Shown one piece after another: positions 33,998 to 42,900 of a stretch of DNA of 46,953 nucleotides. The translations under genes were made by a program, and so were the position numbers. This DNA comes from Strigomonas culicis (Eukaryota > Euglenozoa > Kinetoplastea > Trypanosomatida > Trypanosomatidae), in assembly GCA_000482145.1 (NCBI GenBank), contig AUXH01000073.1, forward strand, positions 1 through 46,953. Reading direction: 5' to 3'. Every line of letters starts with the position of its first letter. Positions within the stretch are counted from its first letter, which is position 1. Under the pieces are notes generated by a model that was not told the origin of the DNA, did no database searches, and saw only the letters and a list, made by a program, of their open reading frames with translations.

Positions 33998-36970
33998 TTA
34001 TAGTACGGCGTCCTTTTCAAAGTAGGAGCCGGCGGGGCGCACGGTGAGATGAGCCAACGCCGTTGGCGGGATGATCACATCCCTCTCCTTCAGCTCTCCC
34101 TCCCCATCGCCGGCGTGCTCCCTCTGCCACGCCGCGACGACCTCCCGCAGCCGCTCGAGGTGCTGCTTCGCCTCCTCGGCCCGCGCGAACCACACCATCG
34201 CCTCGCTCTGGGGCGGCGGCGCGGCGGCCGTGGCGGACGTGCGACGGCCGCCGCCGGCGGTGGACCGGCCGCTGCCACCCGTGGTGGACCCGCTGGGGCC
34301 GGGGGCGGCGGGCGCGCGCGGCGCCGGCGCCGTCTGCAGCTTCGCGATGGCCTCCGTGCTCTTGCTGCGGAAGAAGCGGTAGCGCGCCTCCACGAAGGGG
34401 ATGTAGAAGGCCAGCAGCGCGAGCGCGTTGTTCACGGACAGATACGGCTTTTTGCCGCCGCTTGACGCCGTCGGAGGAGCGGTGGCGGGCGTGGTGGCGG
34501 GGGCCGCGCGGGGCTCCGCGTGCGGCTCCTCCACCACCAGCGAGACGGTCGCGCCGGAGCCGCCGCCGGCCGTGCGCGACGCGGTGGCGCTGCCCTTCCC
34601 CTTGGCGTTCTTGCGGCCGTGCGTGCCGCCGCCGCGGCCCGCGTTCGCCTCGTAGTCCCGCTGGCCCGCCTCCTCGAAGTAGGAGATGTCGGTGGCGCCC
34701 ATGTTGTTGTTCTTCTGCCGCCGCCGGAGCCGCGCGGCGGCCGCGCGCTCCTGGCTCTGCGCGTCCTCCCCGGCGAGGCGGCCAGCCAGCGCCTCCTCGC
34801 TGAGCCCCGCCGCGGTCCGGCCGGCTGCGCTCGCGCGGCCGCTCTTGGCGGCCGCGAGGAAGCTCCGCGGGCGCGCGCGGCGGGTGACGGAGCCGTTGTT
34901 CGCGCGGCTGCCGGCGGTCGCCGCGGCGGCGGCGGCACCGGTGCCGCCGCCGGCGCTGCCGGTGCCGGCCGCGGCGGGGACCACCGCGTACACGCGCGGG
35001 TCGACGCTGTGCGCGGCGAGCGAGGCGGCCAGCAGCGCGGCGGGGTCCATGTCCCACGCGCCGGTCTCGGCCCGCAGCGCGTTCAGAAAGCTCTGCCACG
35101 TCGCGTTCGTGTAGGGGCCGACGATGCCCGCGGCGGAGCCGGCCGTCACGCTGCCCGCCGCCGCATCCTCGCCCTCCGGGTGGAAGTGGTGGTGGCCGCC
35201 GATGCTGACGCTGCTGCGCAGCCACACCGGCGCGGTTGCGAGCGCGAGGAGGTGGCCGTGGTCCAGCAGCTGCGCCACCTCCGCCTGCCGCGACGCGGAC
35301 GCGGCGCCCTTGTTGCGCTTGCTGCTCGTCGGCCGGCCGCCCTTGCTCGTCGTGACCGCCTCGACCACCGGCGGCGCGAGCGCGAAGACCTGCAGCACCT
35401 CCGCCGCGCCGTAGGCGGTCTCCAGCGCGCGGAGCTCCTCCGGCAGCAGCAGCGCGCGCAGCAGCTGCAGCAGCTGGTCCTGTAGCTCCAGCGCGCCGAG
35501 CTGCAGCTCCCCCAGCACGGGCGCGGCCTCCCACGGCCGGGGGATGAGCGCCGCGCGGCCGGCGACCACCGCCTCGCGCAGTGCCGCCGCCTCGGCGTCG
35601 TCCGCCTCCTGGGCGCGGCCGAGCAGCTGCGCGGCCGCGGCGGTGGTGCGCTGCATCTCCACGAGGCGGTCCGGCGGCGGCAGCACCGCGTCGGCCCACG
35701 GCAGCGCGGCCGTCTTGGCCGCCACAACGTCCCCGCGCCCCGCGAGCGCCGCGTAGAGCGCGCTCTGGCTCTGCGTGTCCGACGGCGGCGTCGGGGGCGG
35801 GACGGGGGAGCGCGCCCCGCGGCTCAGCTGCCGCTGCTCCGGCCCCGGCGGCGGCGGCGTGTGCGCGTGGCCGCTCGGCTTGCTGCCCGCCATGTCCCAG
35901 ACGGCGTGGAAGGCCTCGCGCTCCCGCACGAGGGCGTCGTGCTGCCCCTTCTGCGCGGCGGCGGCGGCCTCCTGCCGCAGCCGCTCGCCGCGCGTGTAGG
36001 CGTCGCGCCGGCGCTCCAGCATCTGCACCGTCGCGGACTTGGTCCACAGGGCCTGGCCCTCCGCGCGCTGCGTGGCGGCGTACGTGCTGCCGAAGGCGAT
36101 GCAGGGAATGTCGCCGGCGGTCCGCCCGAGCGTGGTGGCGGCGGCGGGGGCCGCGGCGCCCTCCCCGCGGAGGGCGGCCGGCACGAAGGCCTTCGCGGCC
36201 TCGCGCTCCTCGCGCGTGATGGTCATGCGATCCAGCCGCAGCAGCTGTGGCAGCTGCTGCACAACGTAGGTGCGGTAGTGCGGCTCCTCCGCGGCGGGGT
36301 TGCCGCGCAGGTCCAGCACCTCCAGCTCGCGCAGCCGCCGCAGCACCGGCAGCAGGCGCGGCAGCTGGTGCAGCTGGTTCCCGTCCAGGTAGAGCTCGCG
36401 CAGCGCCGTCAGCCGCGGGAGGTCGCTGCCGTCGAGCGAGGCGATGCGGTTGTGTGAAAGGAACAGCTGCCGCAGCCGGCCGCAGCCCTTGCGGCCGCTC
36501 GCCAGGTGGGCCGGCGCGGAGCCGTCGCGCGGGTGCGCGGGCGGCAGGAGCCCCTTCACCTCCGCGAGTGCGTTGTGCTGCAGAATGAGCAGCTGGCAGT
36601 TCTCCAGCAGCATGAAGTTGGGGTGCAGGCGCGTGATGCCGCGGTGGGAGAAGTCGACCTCCGTGATGCTCTTGAGGTCCTTCGCCGCGATGTGGAGCAG
36701 CGGCAGCGGGTCCAGCACGAGCTGGCGCGCCGACGTCAGGTCCACGAAGGGCGCCGCGGTGTCCCGGGGAAGCTGCGGCGGGCTTTCGTCCGCCTCGGCC
36801 GCGGCCGCGCCGGCGAGCGTCGCGACGCTGTTGCGGCCGCGGCCGACCGGCGACGAGTCGCGCAGGCGGGTCGAGGCGTCCGCTCCTGGAGCGGCGCCTA
36901 CGGTGCGCCGCTCCAGGTGCTGTGCGTCACGCGTTCTAATGAGTGTTTGGTATTTTTCCTTAGAGTACAT
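33998..36970 (-). CDS. Leucine-rich-repeat protein with long disordered C-terminus
   Basis: The 990-residue protein has SDS22-like leucine-rich repeats at about 83-257, for example LRQLFLSHNRIASLDG, LRELYLDGNQLHQLP and LEVLDLRGNP. These end in a cap of the form YRTYVVQQLPQLLRLDRMTITREER, common in axonemal and centriolar LRR proteins. The rest is low-complexity and helical, rich in Ala, Gly, Thr and Arg, with many short basic clusters, and has no other domain I can name. The last 60 residues are again ordered (a helix with EEAKQHLERLREVVAAWQRE). A flagellar or cytoskeletal role fits the LRR type but is inferred. In the transcribed sense the nearest T10 tract (36997-37006) has no AG before the ATG, so the acceptor is probably TCATCTGCAG at 37031. 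Confidence 0.8.
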   Translation of the reverse strand: MYSKEKYQTLIRTRDAQHLERRTVGAAPGADASTRLRDSSPVGRGRNSVATLAGAAAAEADESPPQLPRDTAAPFVDLTSARQLVLDPLPLLHIAAKDLKSITEVDFSHRGITRLHPNFMLLENCQLLILQHNALAEVKGLLPPAHPRDGSAPAHLASGRKGCGRLRQLFLSHNRIASLDGSDLPRLTALRELYLDGNQLHQLPRLLPVLRRLRELEVLDLRGNPAAEEPHYRTYVVQQLPQLLRLDRMTITREEREAAKAFVPAALRGEGAAAPAAATTLGRTAGDIPCIAFGSTYAATQRAEGQALWTKSATVQMLERRRDAYTRGERLRQEAAAAAQKGQHDALVREREAFHAVWDMAGSKPSGHAHTPPPPGPEQRQLSRGARSPVPPPTPPSDTQSQSALYAALAGRGDVVAAKTAALPWADAVLPPPDRLVEMQRTTAAAAQLLGRAQEADDAEAAALREAVVAGRAALIPRPWEAAPVLGELQLGALELQDQLLQLLRALLLPEELRALETAYGAAEVLQVFALAPPVVEAVTTSKGGRPTSSKRNKGAASASRQAEVAQLLDHGHLLALATAPVWLRSSVSIGGHHHFHPEGEDAAAGSVTAGSAAGIVGPYTNATWQSFLNALRAETGAWDMDPAALLAASLAAHSVDPRVYAVVPAAAGTGSAGGGTGAAAAAATAGSRANNGSVTRRARPRSFLAAAKSGRASAAGRTAAGLSEEALAGRLAGEDAQSQERAAAARLRRRQKNNNMGATDISYFEEAGQRDYEANAGRGGGTHGRKNAKGKGSATASRTAGGGSGATVSLVVEEPHAEPRAAPATTPATAPPTASSGGKKPYLSVNNALALLAFYIPFVEARYRFFRSKSTEAIAKLQTAPAPRAPAAPGPSGSTTGGSGRSTAGGGRRTSATAAAPPPQSEAMVWFARAEEAKQHLERLREVVAAWQREHAGDGEGELKERDVIIPPTALAHLTVRPAGSYFEKDAVL

Positions 36971-37192
36971 GGTGAGGTATATGTAGGTGGGATTACAAAA
37001 AAAAAAGATACGTGTTCCTGCGTGCTTTCACTGCAGATGATTAAGGAAACGTATGCTCTTCTTTGGCTAAAAGGAAAGAGGGAGAGATAAGGAAAAAAAA
37101 GAATGATGCGTTATATGCCGATCATAACAAACAACAGCAGCAACACCAATAATTAAATGAATGGAAGTGGAAGACATGTATATATTCATTTT

Positions 37193-37217
37193 TATATATA
37201 TATATATATATATATAG
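37193..37217. repeat. (TA)n microsatellite
   Basis: About twelve TA units just past the LSm8 stop codon, in its 3'UTR. Confidence 0.8.
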
Positions 37218-37250
37218 AACCACCATCCAGTGAGTGTGCGCGGGGCCACC

Positions 37251-37550
37251 TCAACGAGCGCAGGCGGGCAGGTCGCGCCCGACCAGGTGCCCCACGTCGA
37301 CCTGCGCCTCCTCAAACACATTCAGCTCCGCCACGGCCAGCACGTCCGCGCCGCGCAGCAGCAACACCCCCAGAGGCACTTCCTCCACCGCCGCCGCCGC
37401 GTCGCCGGCGCCGGGCGCCCCGGCCACGCGCTCCACCGCGTTCGCCACCACCACGTTCATGAGCTGGTCCGCGCTGTGGAGGATGCCGAGGATATGGCGT
37501 CCGTCCGTCGTCAGCACAGACACCCGCTTGCGCAGGTACGGCGTGAGCAT
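37251..37550 (-). CDS. LSM8: U6 snRNA-associated Sm-like protein LSm8
   Basis: The 99-residue protein has the Sm fold. The Sm1 motif spans about 7-40 (RKRVSVLTTDGRHILGILHSADQLMNVVV) and Sm2 about 57-74 (VPLGVLLLRGADVLAVAEL). The RHILGIL..DQLMN spacing and the LGVLLLRG Sm2 match LSm8 rather than LSm1. LSm8 with LSm2-7 forms the nuclear ring on the U6 snRNA 3' end, needed for trans- and cis-splicing. A Gly-Ala-rich insertion (43-54) between the Sm motifs is longer than in human LSm8. The ATG at 37550 is preferred over 37595 because it begins at the Sm helix (MLTPYLRK). Confidence 0.88.
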   Translation of the reverse strand: MLTPYLRKRVSVLTTDGRHILGILHSADQLMNVVVANAVERVAGAPGAGDAAAAVEEVPLGVLLLRGADVLAVAELNVFEEAQVDVGHLVGRDLPACAR

Positions 37551-38451
37551 GACTAGCAATCTAAAGGATGTGTGGATATGCTTCTGCACACACACCTCCG
37601 TATGTTAATGTCTACTTTTCTTTGAACACACGACAGAGAAAAAGCGAGAAGAGAGAGAGAGAGAAGCGCATAAAATAACCCGAACACATCCCTTTCTCCT
37701 TATTTCTTTGCTTTATGAGCTTCCACAGAGTATGTATGTATTACATGCATAAATGTATGCTTCCTTTTTTTTTGTTTCCCTTAAAGGTGATTTCTGCAGT
37801 GTGCAGCTTTTTGTTTTAAATATTTTTATTGTTGGTATAAAGAAGCTTTTGAGACTTATTTTCCTTTTCACTTTTTTTTTAAATATCTTCAAAATGTTTC
37901 TTTTTTTATTTAAAAAAAAGTATCAAGAAGAGGTATCAAGGAATAAGCTAACAAACAGGTATTCAGGTGAAAAGTAAAACTATATTAGTCAGAAACAGAA
38001 AAAACAAAATCGAACAACAAGCCGAAGACTTTTGGCAAAGACACTTTTTCTTTTCTTCCTCTTCCTTATCGGTTTCCATTCTTTTCTTTTGCGGAAAAAC
38101 CTTCATCTCATCTTTACTTGCAGAAGATTCGTAGTACAACAGTAAGAAAAAAAAAAGAAATAAAAAGCATCTAATTATCACAGAATACAATGTGTTTGTT
38201 CTTATTCTTTAGATAGTTTTTTACATTCCTTGTTGTTCTTGTATACTTTATTTTTTCTTTTAAGGCTTGCCTTTAGTGTCCTATTCTGTTTTTCTTCTTC
38301 ATTTGCTTTTAAATAATTCTTTTAGTATCCTTATATAGTTTTTTCTTTAAATTTGGGTTTACGTTTTTTTTTGATTCTTAATTATTCTTTAATGCATGTA
38401 CTCTTAGTTTTTTTTATAATCTTTTCCTTCATTCCCTGTCGGTGCGGCTGT
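37551..38451. other. Long AT-rich intergenic region (PDH E1 beta 3'UTR plus LSm8 5'UTR)
   Basis: This 900-nt spacer is very T-rich on the plus strand, so the predicted 3'UTR of PDH E1 beta is A-rich. It has repeated T6-T9 runs and short AAAT elements. Small open frames here are Lys-, Phe- and Leu-rich low-complexity translations. I see no gene. Confidence 0.8.
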
Positions 38452-39495
38452 TTAGCTGAGGACGCGCTTGGCGGCCGCTAGCACATCGTTGACCTGGGGC
38501 TGGGACGCCAGCTCGAGCTCCTTGCTGTAGGGCGTCGGCACGTCCGCGCAGGACACGCGCTCGATGGGGGCGTCGAGGAAGTCGAAGGTGTCGCTCTCCA
38601 TCACGCAGGCGCAGATCTCGGCACCGATGTTGCAGATCGGGAAGGACTCGTCGACGGTGACACAGCGGTGCGTCTTCTTGATGGACTTGAAGATGCTCTC
38701 GCGGTCGAGGGGGCGCAGCGAGCGCAGGTTGATGACCTCCGCCTGGATGCCCTCCGCGGCGAGCTTGTCCGCCGCCTTGAGGCACAGCTCGACGCCGCGG
38801 GAGAAGCCGATGAGGGTGATGTCCTTGCCCTCGCGCTCGATCTTCGCCTTGCCGAAGGGGATCACGAAGTCCTTGTCGAGCGCCGCGTCGGACACGGGGA
38901 AGGACTCGCCGTAGAGCAGCTCGTGCTCCAGCACGACAACCGGGTTCTCGTCGCGGATGGCGGCCTTGATCATGCCGCGCGCGTCCTCGCTGTTGTACGG
39001 CGCAAGGACCTTGAGCCCGGGCACCGAGGCGAACCACGGGCCGAAGCACTGGCTGTGCTGCGCGCCGACGCCGGCGGAGGCACCGTTGGGGCCGCGGAAC
39101 ACAATCGGGCAGCGCATCTGGCCGCCGGACATATAGAGGCCCTTCGCGGCGGAGTTGATCATCTGATCGATGGCCTGCAGCGCGAAGTTGAAGGTCATGA
39201 ACTCGCACACGGGGCGCATGCCGCCGAGGGCGCTGCCGACCGCCATACCCGCGAAACCGTGCTCCGTGATGGGGGTGTCGATGATGCGGTCCTTGCCGTA
39301 CTTGTCGAGCAGCCCCTTGGTGACTTTGTAGGCGCCCTGGTACTGGCCGACCTCCTCGCCCAGCACAAAGACCTTCTCGTCGCGCGCCAGCTCCTCGTCG
39401 AGGGCGAGGTTGAGGGCGTCGCGGACGGTCATCGTCGTCGCGAAGCGGGTGGCGGCAGCGGCGGCGACTAGGAGAGAAGGAGCGAAGCGGCGCAT
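38452..39495 (-). CDS. Pyruvate dehydrogenase E1 component beta subunit, mitochondrial
   Basis: The 347-residue protein is the beta subunit of the thiamine-diphosphate-dependent E1 of the pyruvate dehydrogenase complex, which with E1 alpha decarboxylates pyruvate and acetylates the E2 lipoyl groups. A short Ala- and Arg-rich presequence (1-20) is followed by [15 protein letters not shown]. Family blocks include the cofactor-binding [35 protein letters not shown], the [15 protein letters not shown] loop, and [14 protein letters not shown]. The C-terminal transketolase domain ends near [19 protein letters not shown]. The length matches the family (about 330-360). The E1 alpha gene is not in the window, as expected where genes are not grouped by pathway. 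Confidence 0.96.
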   Translation of the reverse strand: MRRFAPSLLVAAAAATRFATTMTVRDALNLALDEELARDEKVFVLGEEVGQYQGAYKVTKGLLDKYGKDRIIDTPITEHGFAGMAVGSALGGMRPVCEFMTFNFALQAIDQMINSAAKGLYMSGGQMRCPIVFRGPNGASAGVGAQHSQCFGPWFASVPGLKVLAPYNSEDARGMIKAAIRDENPVVVLEHELLYGESFPVSDAALDKDFVIPFGKAKIEREGKDITLIGFSRGVELCLKAADKLAAEGIQAEVINLRSLRPLDRESIFKSIKKTHRCVTVDESFPICNIGAEICACVMESDTFDFLDAPIERVSCADVPTPYSKELELASQPQVNDVLAAAKRVLS

Positions 39496-39992
39496 GGGGA
39501 TGGAAGGGGAAGTAAAAAGGAGTTAATACTGATTATATATATAAATCTTATTATCTTTTTTTTTTTTTGGTGTCTTATTGAAAAAACGCTATAGTATGAA
39601 TATGCTTTTTTTTATCGGAGGAAAGCAAGTAGCTACCAAGAAAAAAAAAAGAAAAGCGGTATTCGGTTAATGAGATAATGTATATGAATAATTAAAAGAA
39701 GCAAACGAAAACTATGAAATAAAACACAGGAAAGAAGGAAGAGAGAAAAACGGATATTAAGTGTCCTTTAAGAGTCTACAGCCTTTTGTTATGTTCGGTG
39801 CTTGAAACCGTCTTTTTTTCCTCTTAAACCAATTGTCTTTGCACTTAATATACTCGATACAAAACAGTTAGAATTCAATAACAACAATAAGGAAAACACC
39901 TGCATCATTCAATCACTCTCTTTGTTTTCTTTCGCGCGTTATGCAAGACCATGACCCGCACCCGGCTACCCACCGCCGTGTGCGATCGCTTC
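39496..39992. other. Intergenic region (3'UTR of the 1559-residue gene plus PDH E1 beta 5'UTR)
   Basis: Spacer of 497 nt, AT-rich except for about 50 nt next to the stop codon of the upstream gene (39940-39992), which keep coding-like GC content. No gene seen. Confidence 0.75.
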
Positions 39993-42900
39993 TCAGCGAT
40001 GGTTGTGGCGGCCGCCGCCGCGGTGCCGCCGCTGCGACGGTGCTGGCGCCTCCGGCGCGTGGCTGGCCGCCACGCCGCCGCCGCCGCCGCCATCAGCCGG
40101 TCCGTCCTCCGCTCGGTGGCGGCCCATGCGGCGCTCCTCCGCGTCATCGCGCGGCCGCTTGGCGCCGCCGCCGTCCGCCGCGCGCTCGTGCCGCTCCGCG
40201 GCGATCCGCCGCCGCTCGTCGACCTCGCGCCGCCGCCGGCCGCCGCGCCTATGGGTGCTGCCGGCGCCGGCCGCCGCCGGGGCCGACGCGACGTCGGGCG
40301 CCGCCGCCGCGCGCGCGAAGAGCAGCTCCACGCTGGCGGCCGGGGCCGCCATGCCCTCGAGCAGCGGAAGCTCCAGCTCGAGGAGGGCGGCGAGCCACAC
40401 CGTAACGTCCTCCGAGCGCTGTGCGCTGCGCCGCCGCGCCTGCTGCGCCTGCAGCAGCTGCTCTCGCGGGCGCGCGACGAGCCCGAGGATGGCCGCCGCG
40501 TGGCGCACGACGTAGTAGGCGCAGCGGTCGCCGAGCGCGGTGCCCTGCGCGAGCGCGCGCAGCACGGCCGGCACGAGGTCCGCCAGCAGCAGCGCCAGAC
40601 AGCTCGTCGCCTCGCGCGCCTCGGCGGGGAGGGCGGCCAGCAGCTCGCGCTGCTGCTGCTGCTGCCGGCGCGGCCAGAAGCCGTCCGCGGCGACAGGGGC
40701 AGCGGCGGCGGCGCTCGGGGCGGGGGCCGCCGGCGGCAGGTCGTGCCGCTGGTACGGCACGATGAGCCGCTGGATGAGCCCGTGCAGCAGCACAGAGATG
40801 GAGAGCGTCGTCACGGGGCTGCTGTCCATCAGCCGCCGCGTCGCCTGGAAGAGGAGGCGGTGGGTGGCGTCCGTGTACACCTTCACGAGCGGGGCCGCCG
40901 CGGCTGCCACCACGTGCCGCACCAGATGCGCGTCCAGCTGGGGCAGCAGCAGTACAAAGCTGCAGGCGGCGGCCGCCGCGTCGACGGGCGAGCGCGCCGC
41001 GCGGAGCAGCAGGTGGCCAAGTGCATCGTCCATGTAGTCCCGCAGCAGCACCGGCAGCTCGCGGCTGCCCTCCTGCTGCTGCAGGGCCGCCATGTCCGCC
41101 GCGACGGCGGCCTCCAGCGCGGCCTGTCGCTCGGTGGCCTCCTCCTGCAGCACGGCCGCGTGGCGCTCGAGGGCGCCGCGGCAGGCGATGAGCGTCGGCG
41201 TGGGGATGTAGCGCATATAGTACCTGTTGCTGTCCCGCAGCAGCGCCTTGGCGCACACGCTGGGCGCGTCGCTCAGCTGCTCGTACGCCGTCTGCCAGAA
41301 CCACTCCGCCCAGCGCGACAGAGGCGGCGGCGCCGCGTCGGTGTCGGTGTCGTCGTCACTGTCGGCGCGGGGGAGCGCCAACAGCGCCGCGAGGGCGGGG
41401 AGGTGCTTGGCGAGGGACGGGTGCGCGGCCGCCGCGTCGCGGAGCTGTGCGCGTAGGTCCGTCCGCAGCTGCGCCAGGACCCACCGCTTCTGCCGCGCGA
41501 TCTCGTCGGGGTCGCCGCCCTCCGCCGCGGTCACCGGCGTCTCGAGAAAGAGAAGCATGGCGTGGAAGAAGGTGTGCACCAGGTCGTACGGGAGGGTGCT
41601 GGTCAGGGCCGGTGGCTTCGCGCCGGCGGCGGCGCCGGGCCCGGCGGGTGCCACGAGCAGCTCCACCTGCTGCTGGAGGTAGCAGCGGCCGATGTGGCGC
41701 AGCAGCTCCAGGAAGTAGTAGCGGCCCTCGCCGCCGGGCTCGCGCACGGAGAGGAGGCGGTCGAGGAAGGCCTCCGCATCGGCGCGCGCGCGGCGGCTGA
41801 GGCGCGTGTCACCGCGCAAGAAGTACCCGCGCGGCAGCTCGCGCAGATAGGCCACCTCGGCGCACACGGGGTAGCGCAGACCGATCGCGATCTCCGCGGC
41901 GCCGGTCGTTGCGCTGCGGTCCAGCCCAAGGGCGCGGAGCGGGGGCAGGAAGAAGCTGCTGCAGAGGCTGCACCGCAGCAGCGCCTTCGCGCTGTTCACC
42001 ACCGGCGCCGTCGCCGACTGCGAGGACGCCGGCCGCACCACCAGCAGCTCGTGCCAGTAGCGGAGGAAGTGCTGTTGCGGCGACGGTGGTGGGGGGCTGG
42101 CGCTGGGCCGCGCCGGGTCCATGGCGAAGAAGCGGGGCAGCACCTCCCGCAGGAAGGTGAGGGCTGTCGCGGGAAACAGCGGCGTGGCGCTGCCGGCGAA
42201 GGCGAAGAACATGAAGAGCTCGCCGAGCGCCATGTAGCGCACGCTGGGCAAGTTGCGCAGCGGCGCGGTGCTGCTCCCCACCAGCGGCATGGTCAGCTGC
42301 AGCAGCACCTCCTGCAGCGCCGCGCCGTAGTAGCACGCGAGTGCGGTCCGTGCCTCTGTCACGGGGCCGTGGGGGTGCGACTGCTGCTGCAGCAGGTCTG
42401 ACGTGTGGTGCAGGGCGGCGTCGAGGGCGCTGAAGACGCGGTAGTACCGCGGAAAAAAGGTGAGCGCGACCTCGTCCGGCTCGTCGCGCGGGTTCTCCTG
42501 GTACCCCTGCGCGCGCTGCGGGCTCTCCCTCGCCTGCTCCGAGAGGAGCTCGTCGTCGTAGCCGCCGCGGCGCGCCATCGCGTCCGTCGGCAGCGCGCGC
42601 TCGAGGAGGTCGCGCAGGGTGGCGGCCGGGTGCGCGAGCAGGCTGCAGCCGAGCAGCACCAGCTGCGGCGCGGCCGCGTCCTCCGGGGGGAGGCGCTCCC
42701 CCGCCCCCACCTCACCGGCCTCGCGCGGCCGCATGCGCGCGTCGCTGCCCGCCGCGTAGTGGTGCGGCGGGGAGGACAGGAGGCGCGGGCCGAGGTGCTG
42801 TTGGACCTGCAGGCGGGCGAGCGACCCGAAGCCGACGCACCGCTGCGGCGGCGACGGCGCGGCGTCGCCGCCGTGGCGGGCGCGGCTGTGCGCGCTGTCA

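Noticed and set aside
37963..38190. 75-codon minus-strand frame in the PDH E1 beta 3'UTR
   Set aside because: Phe-, Leu- and Lys-rich low-complexity; AT-rich codons unlike every supported gene in the window.
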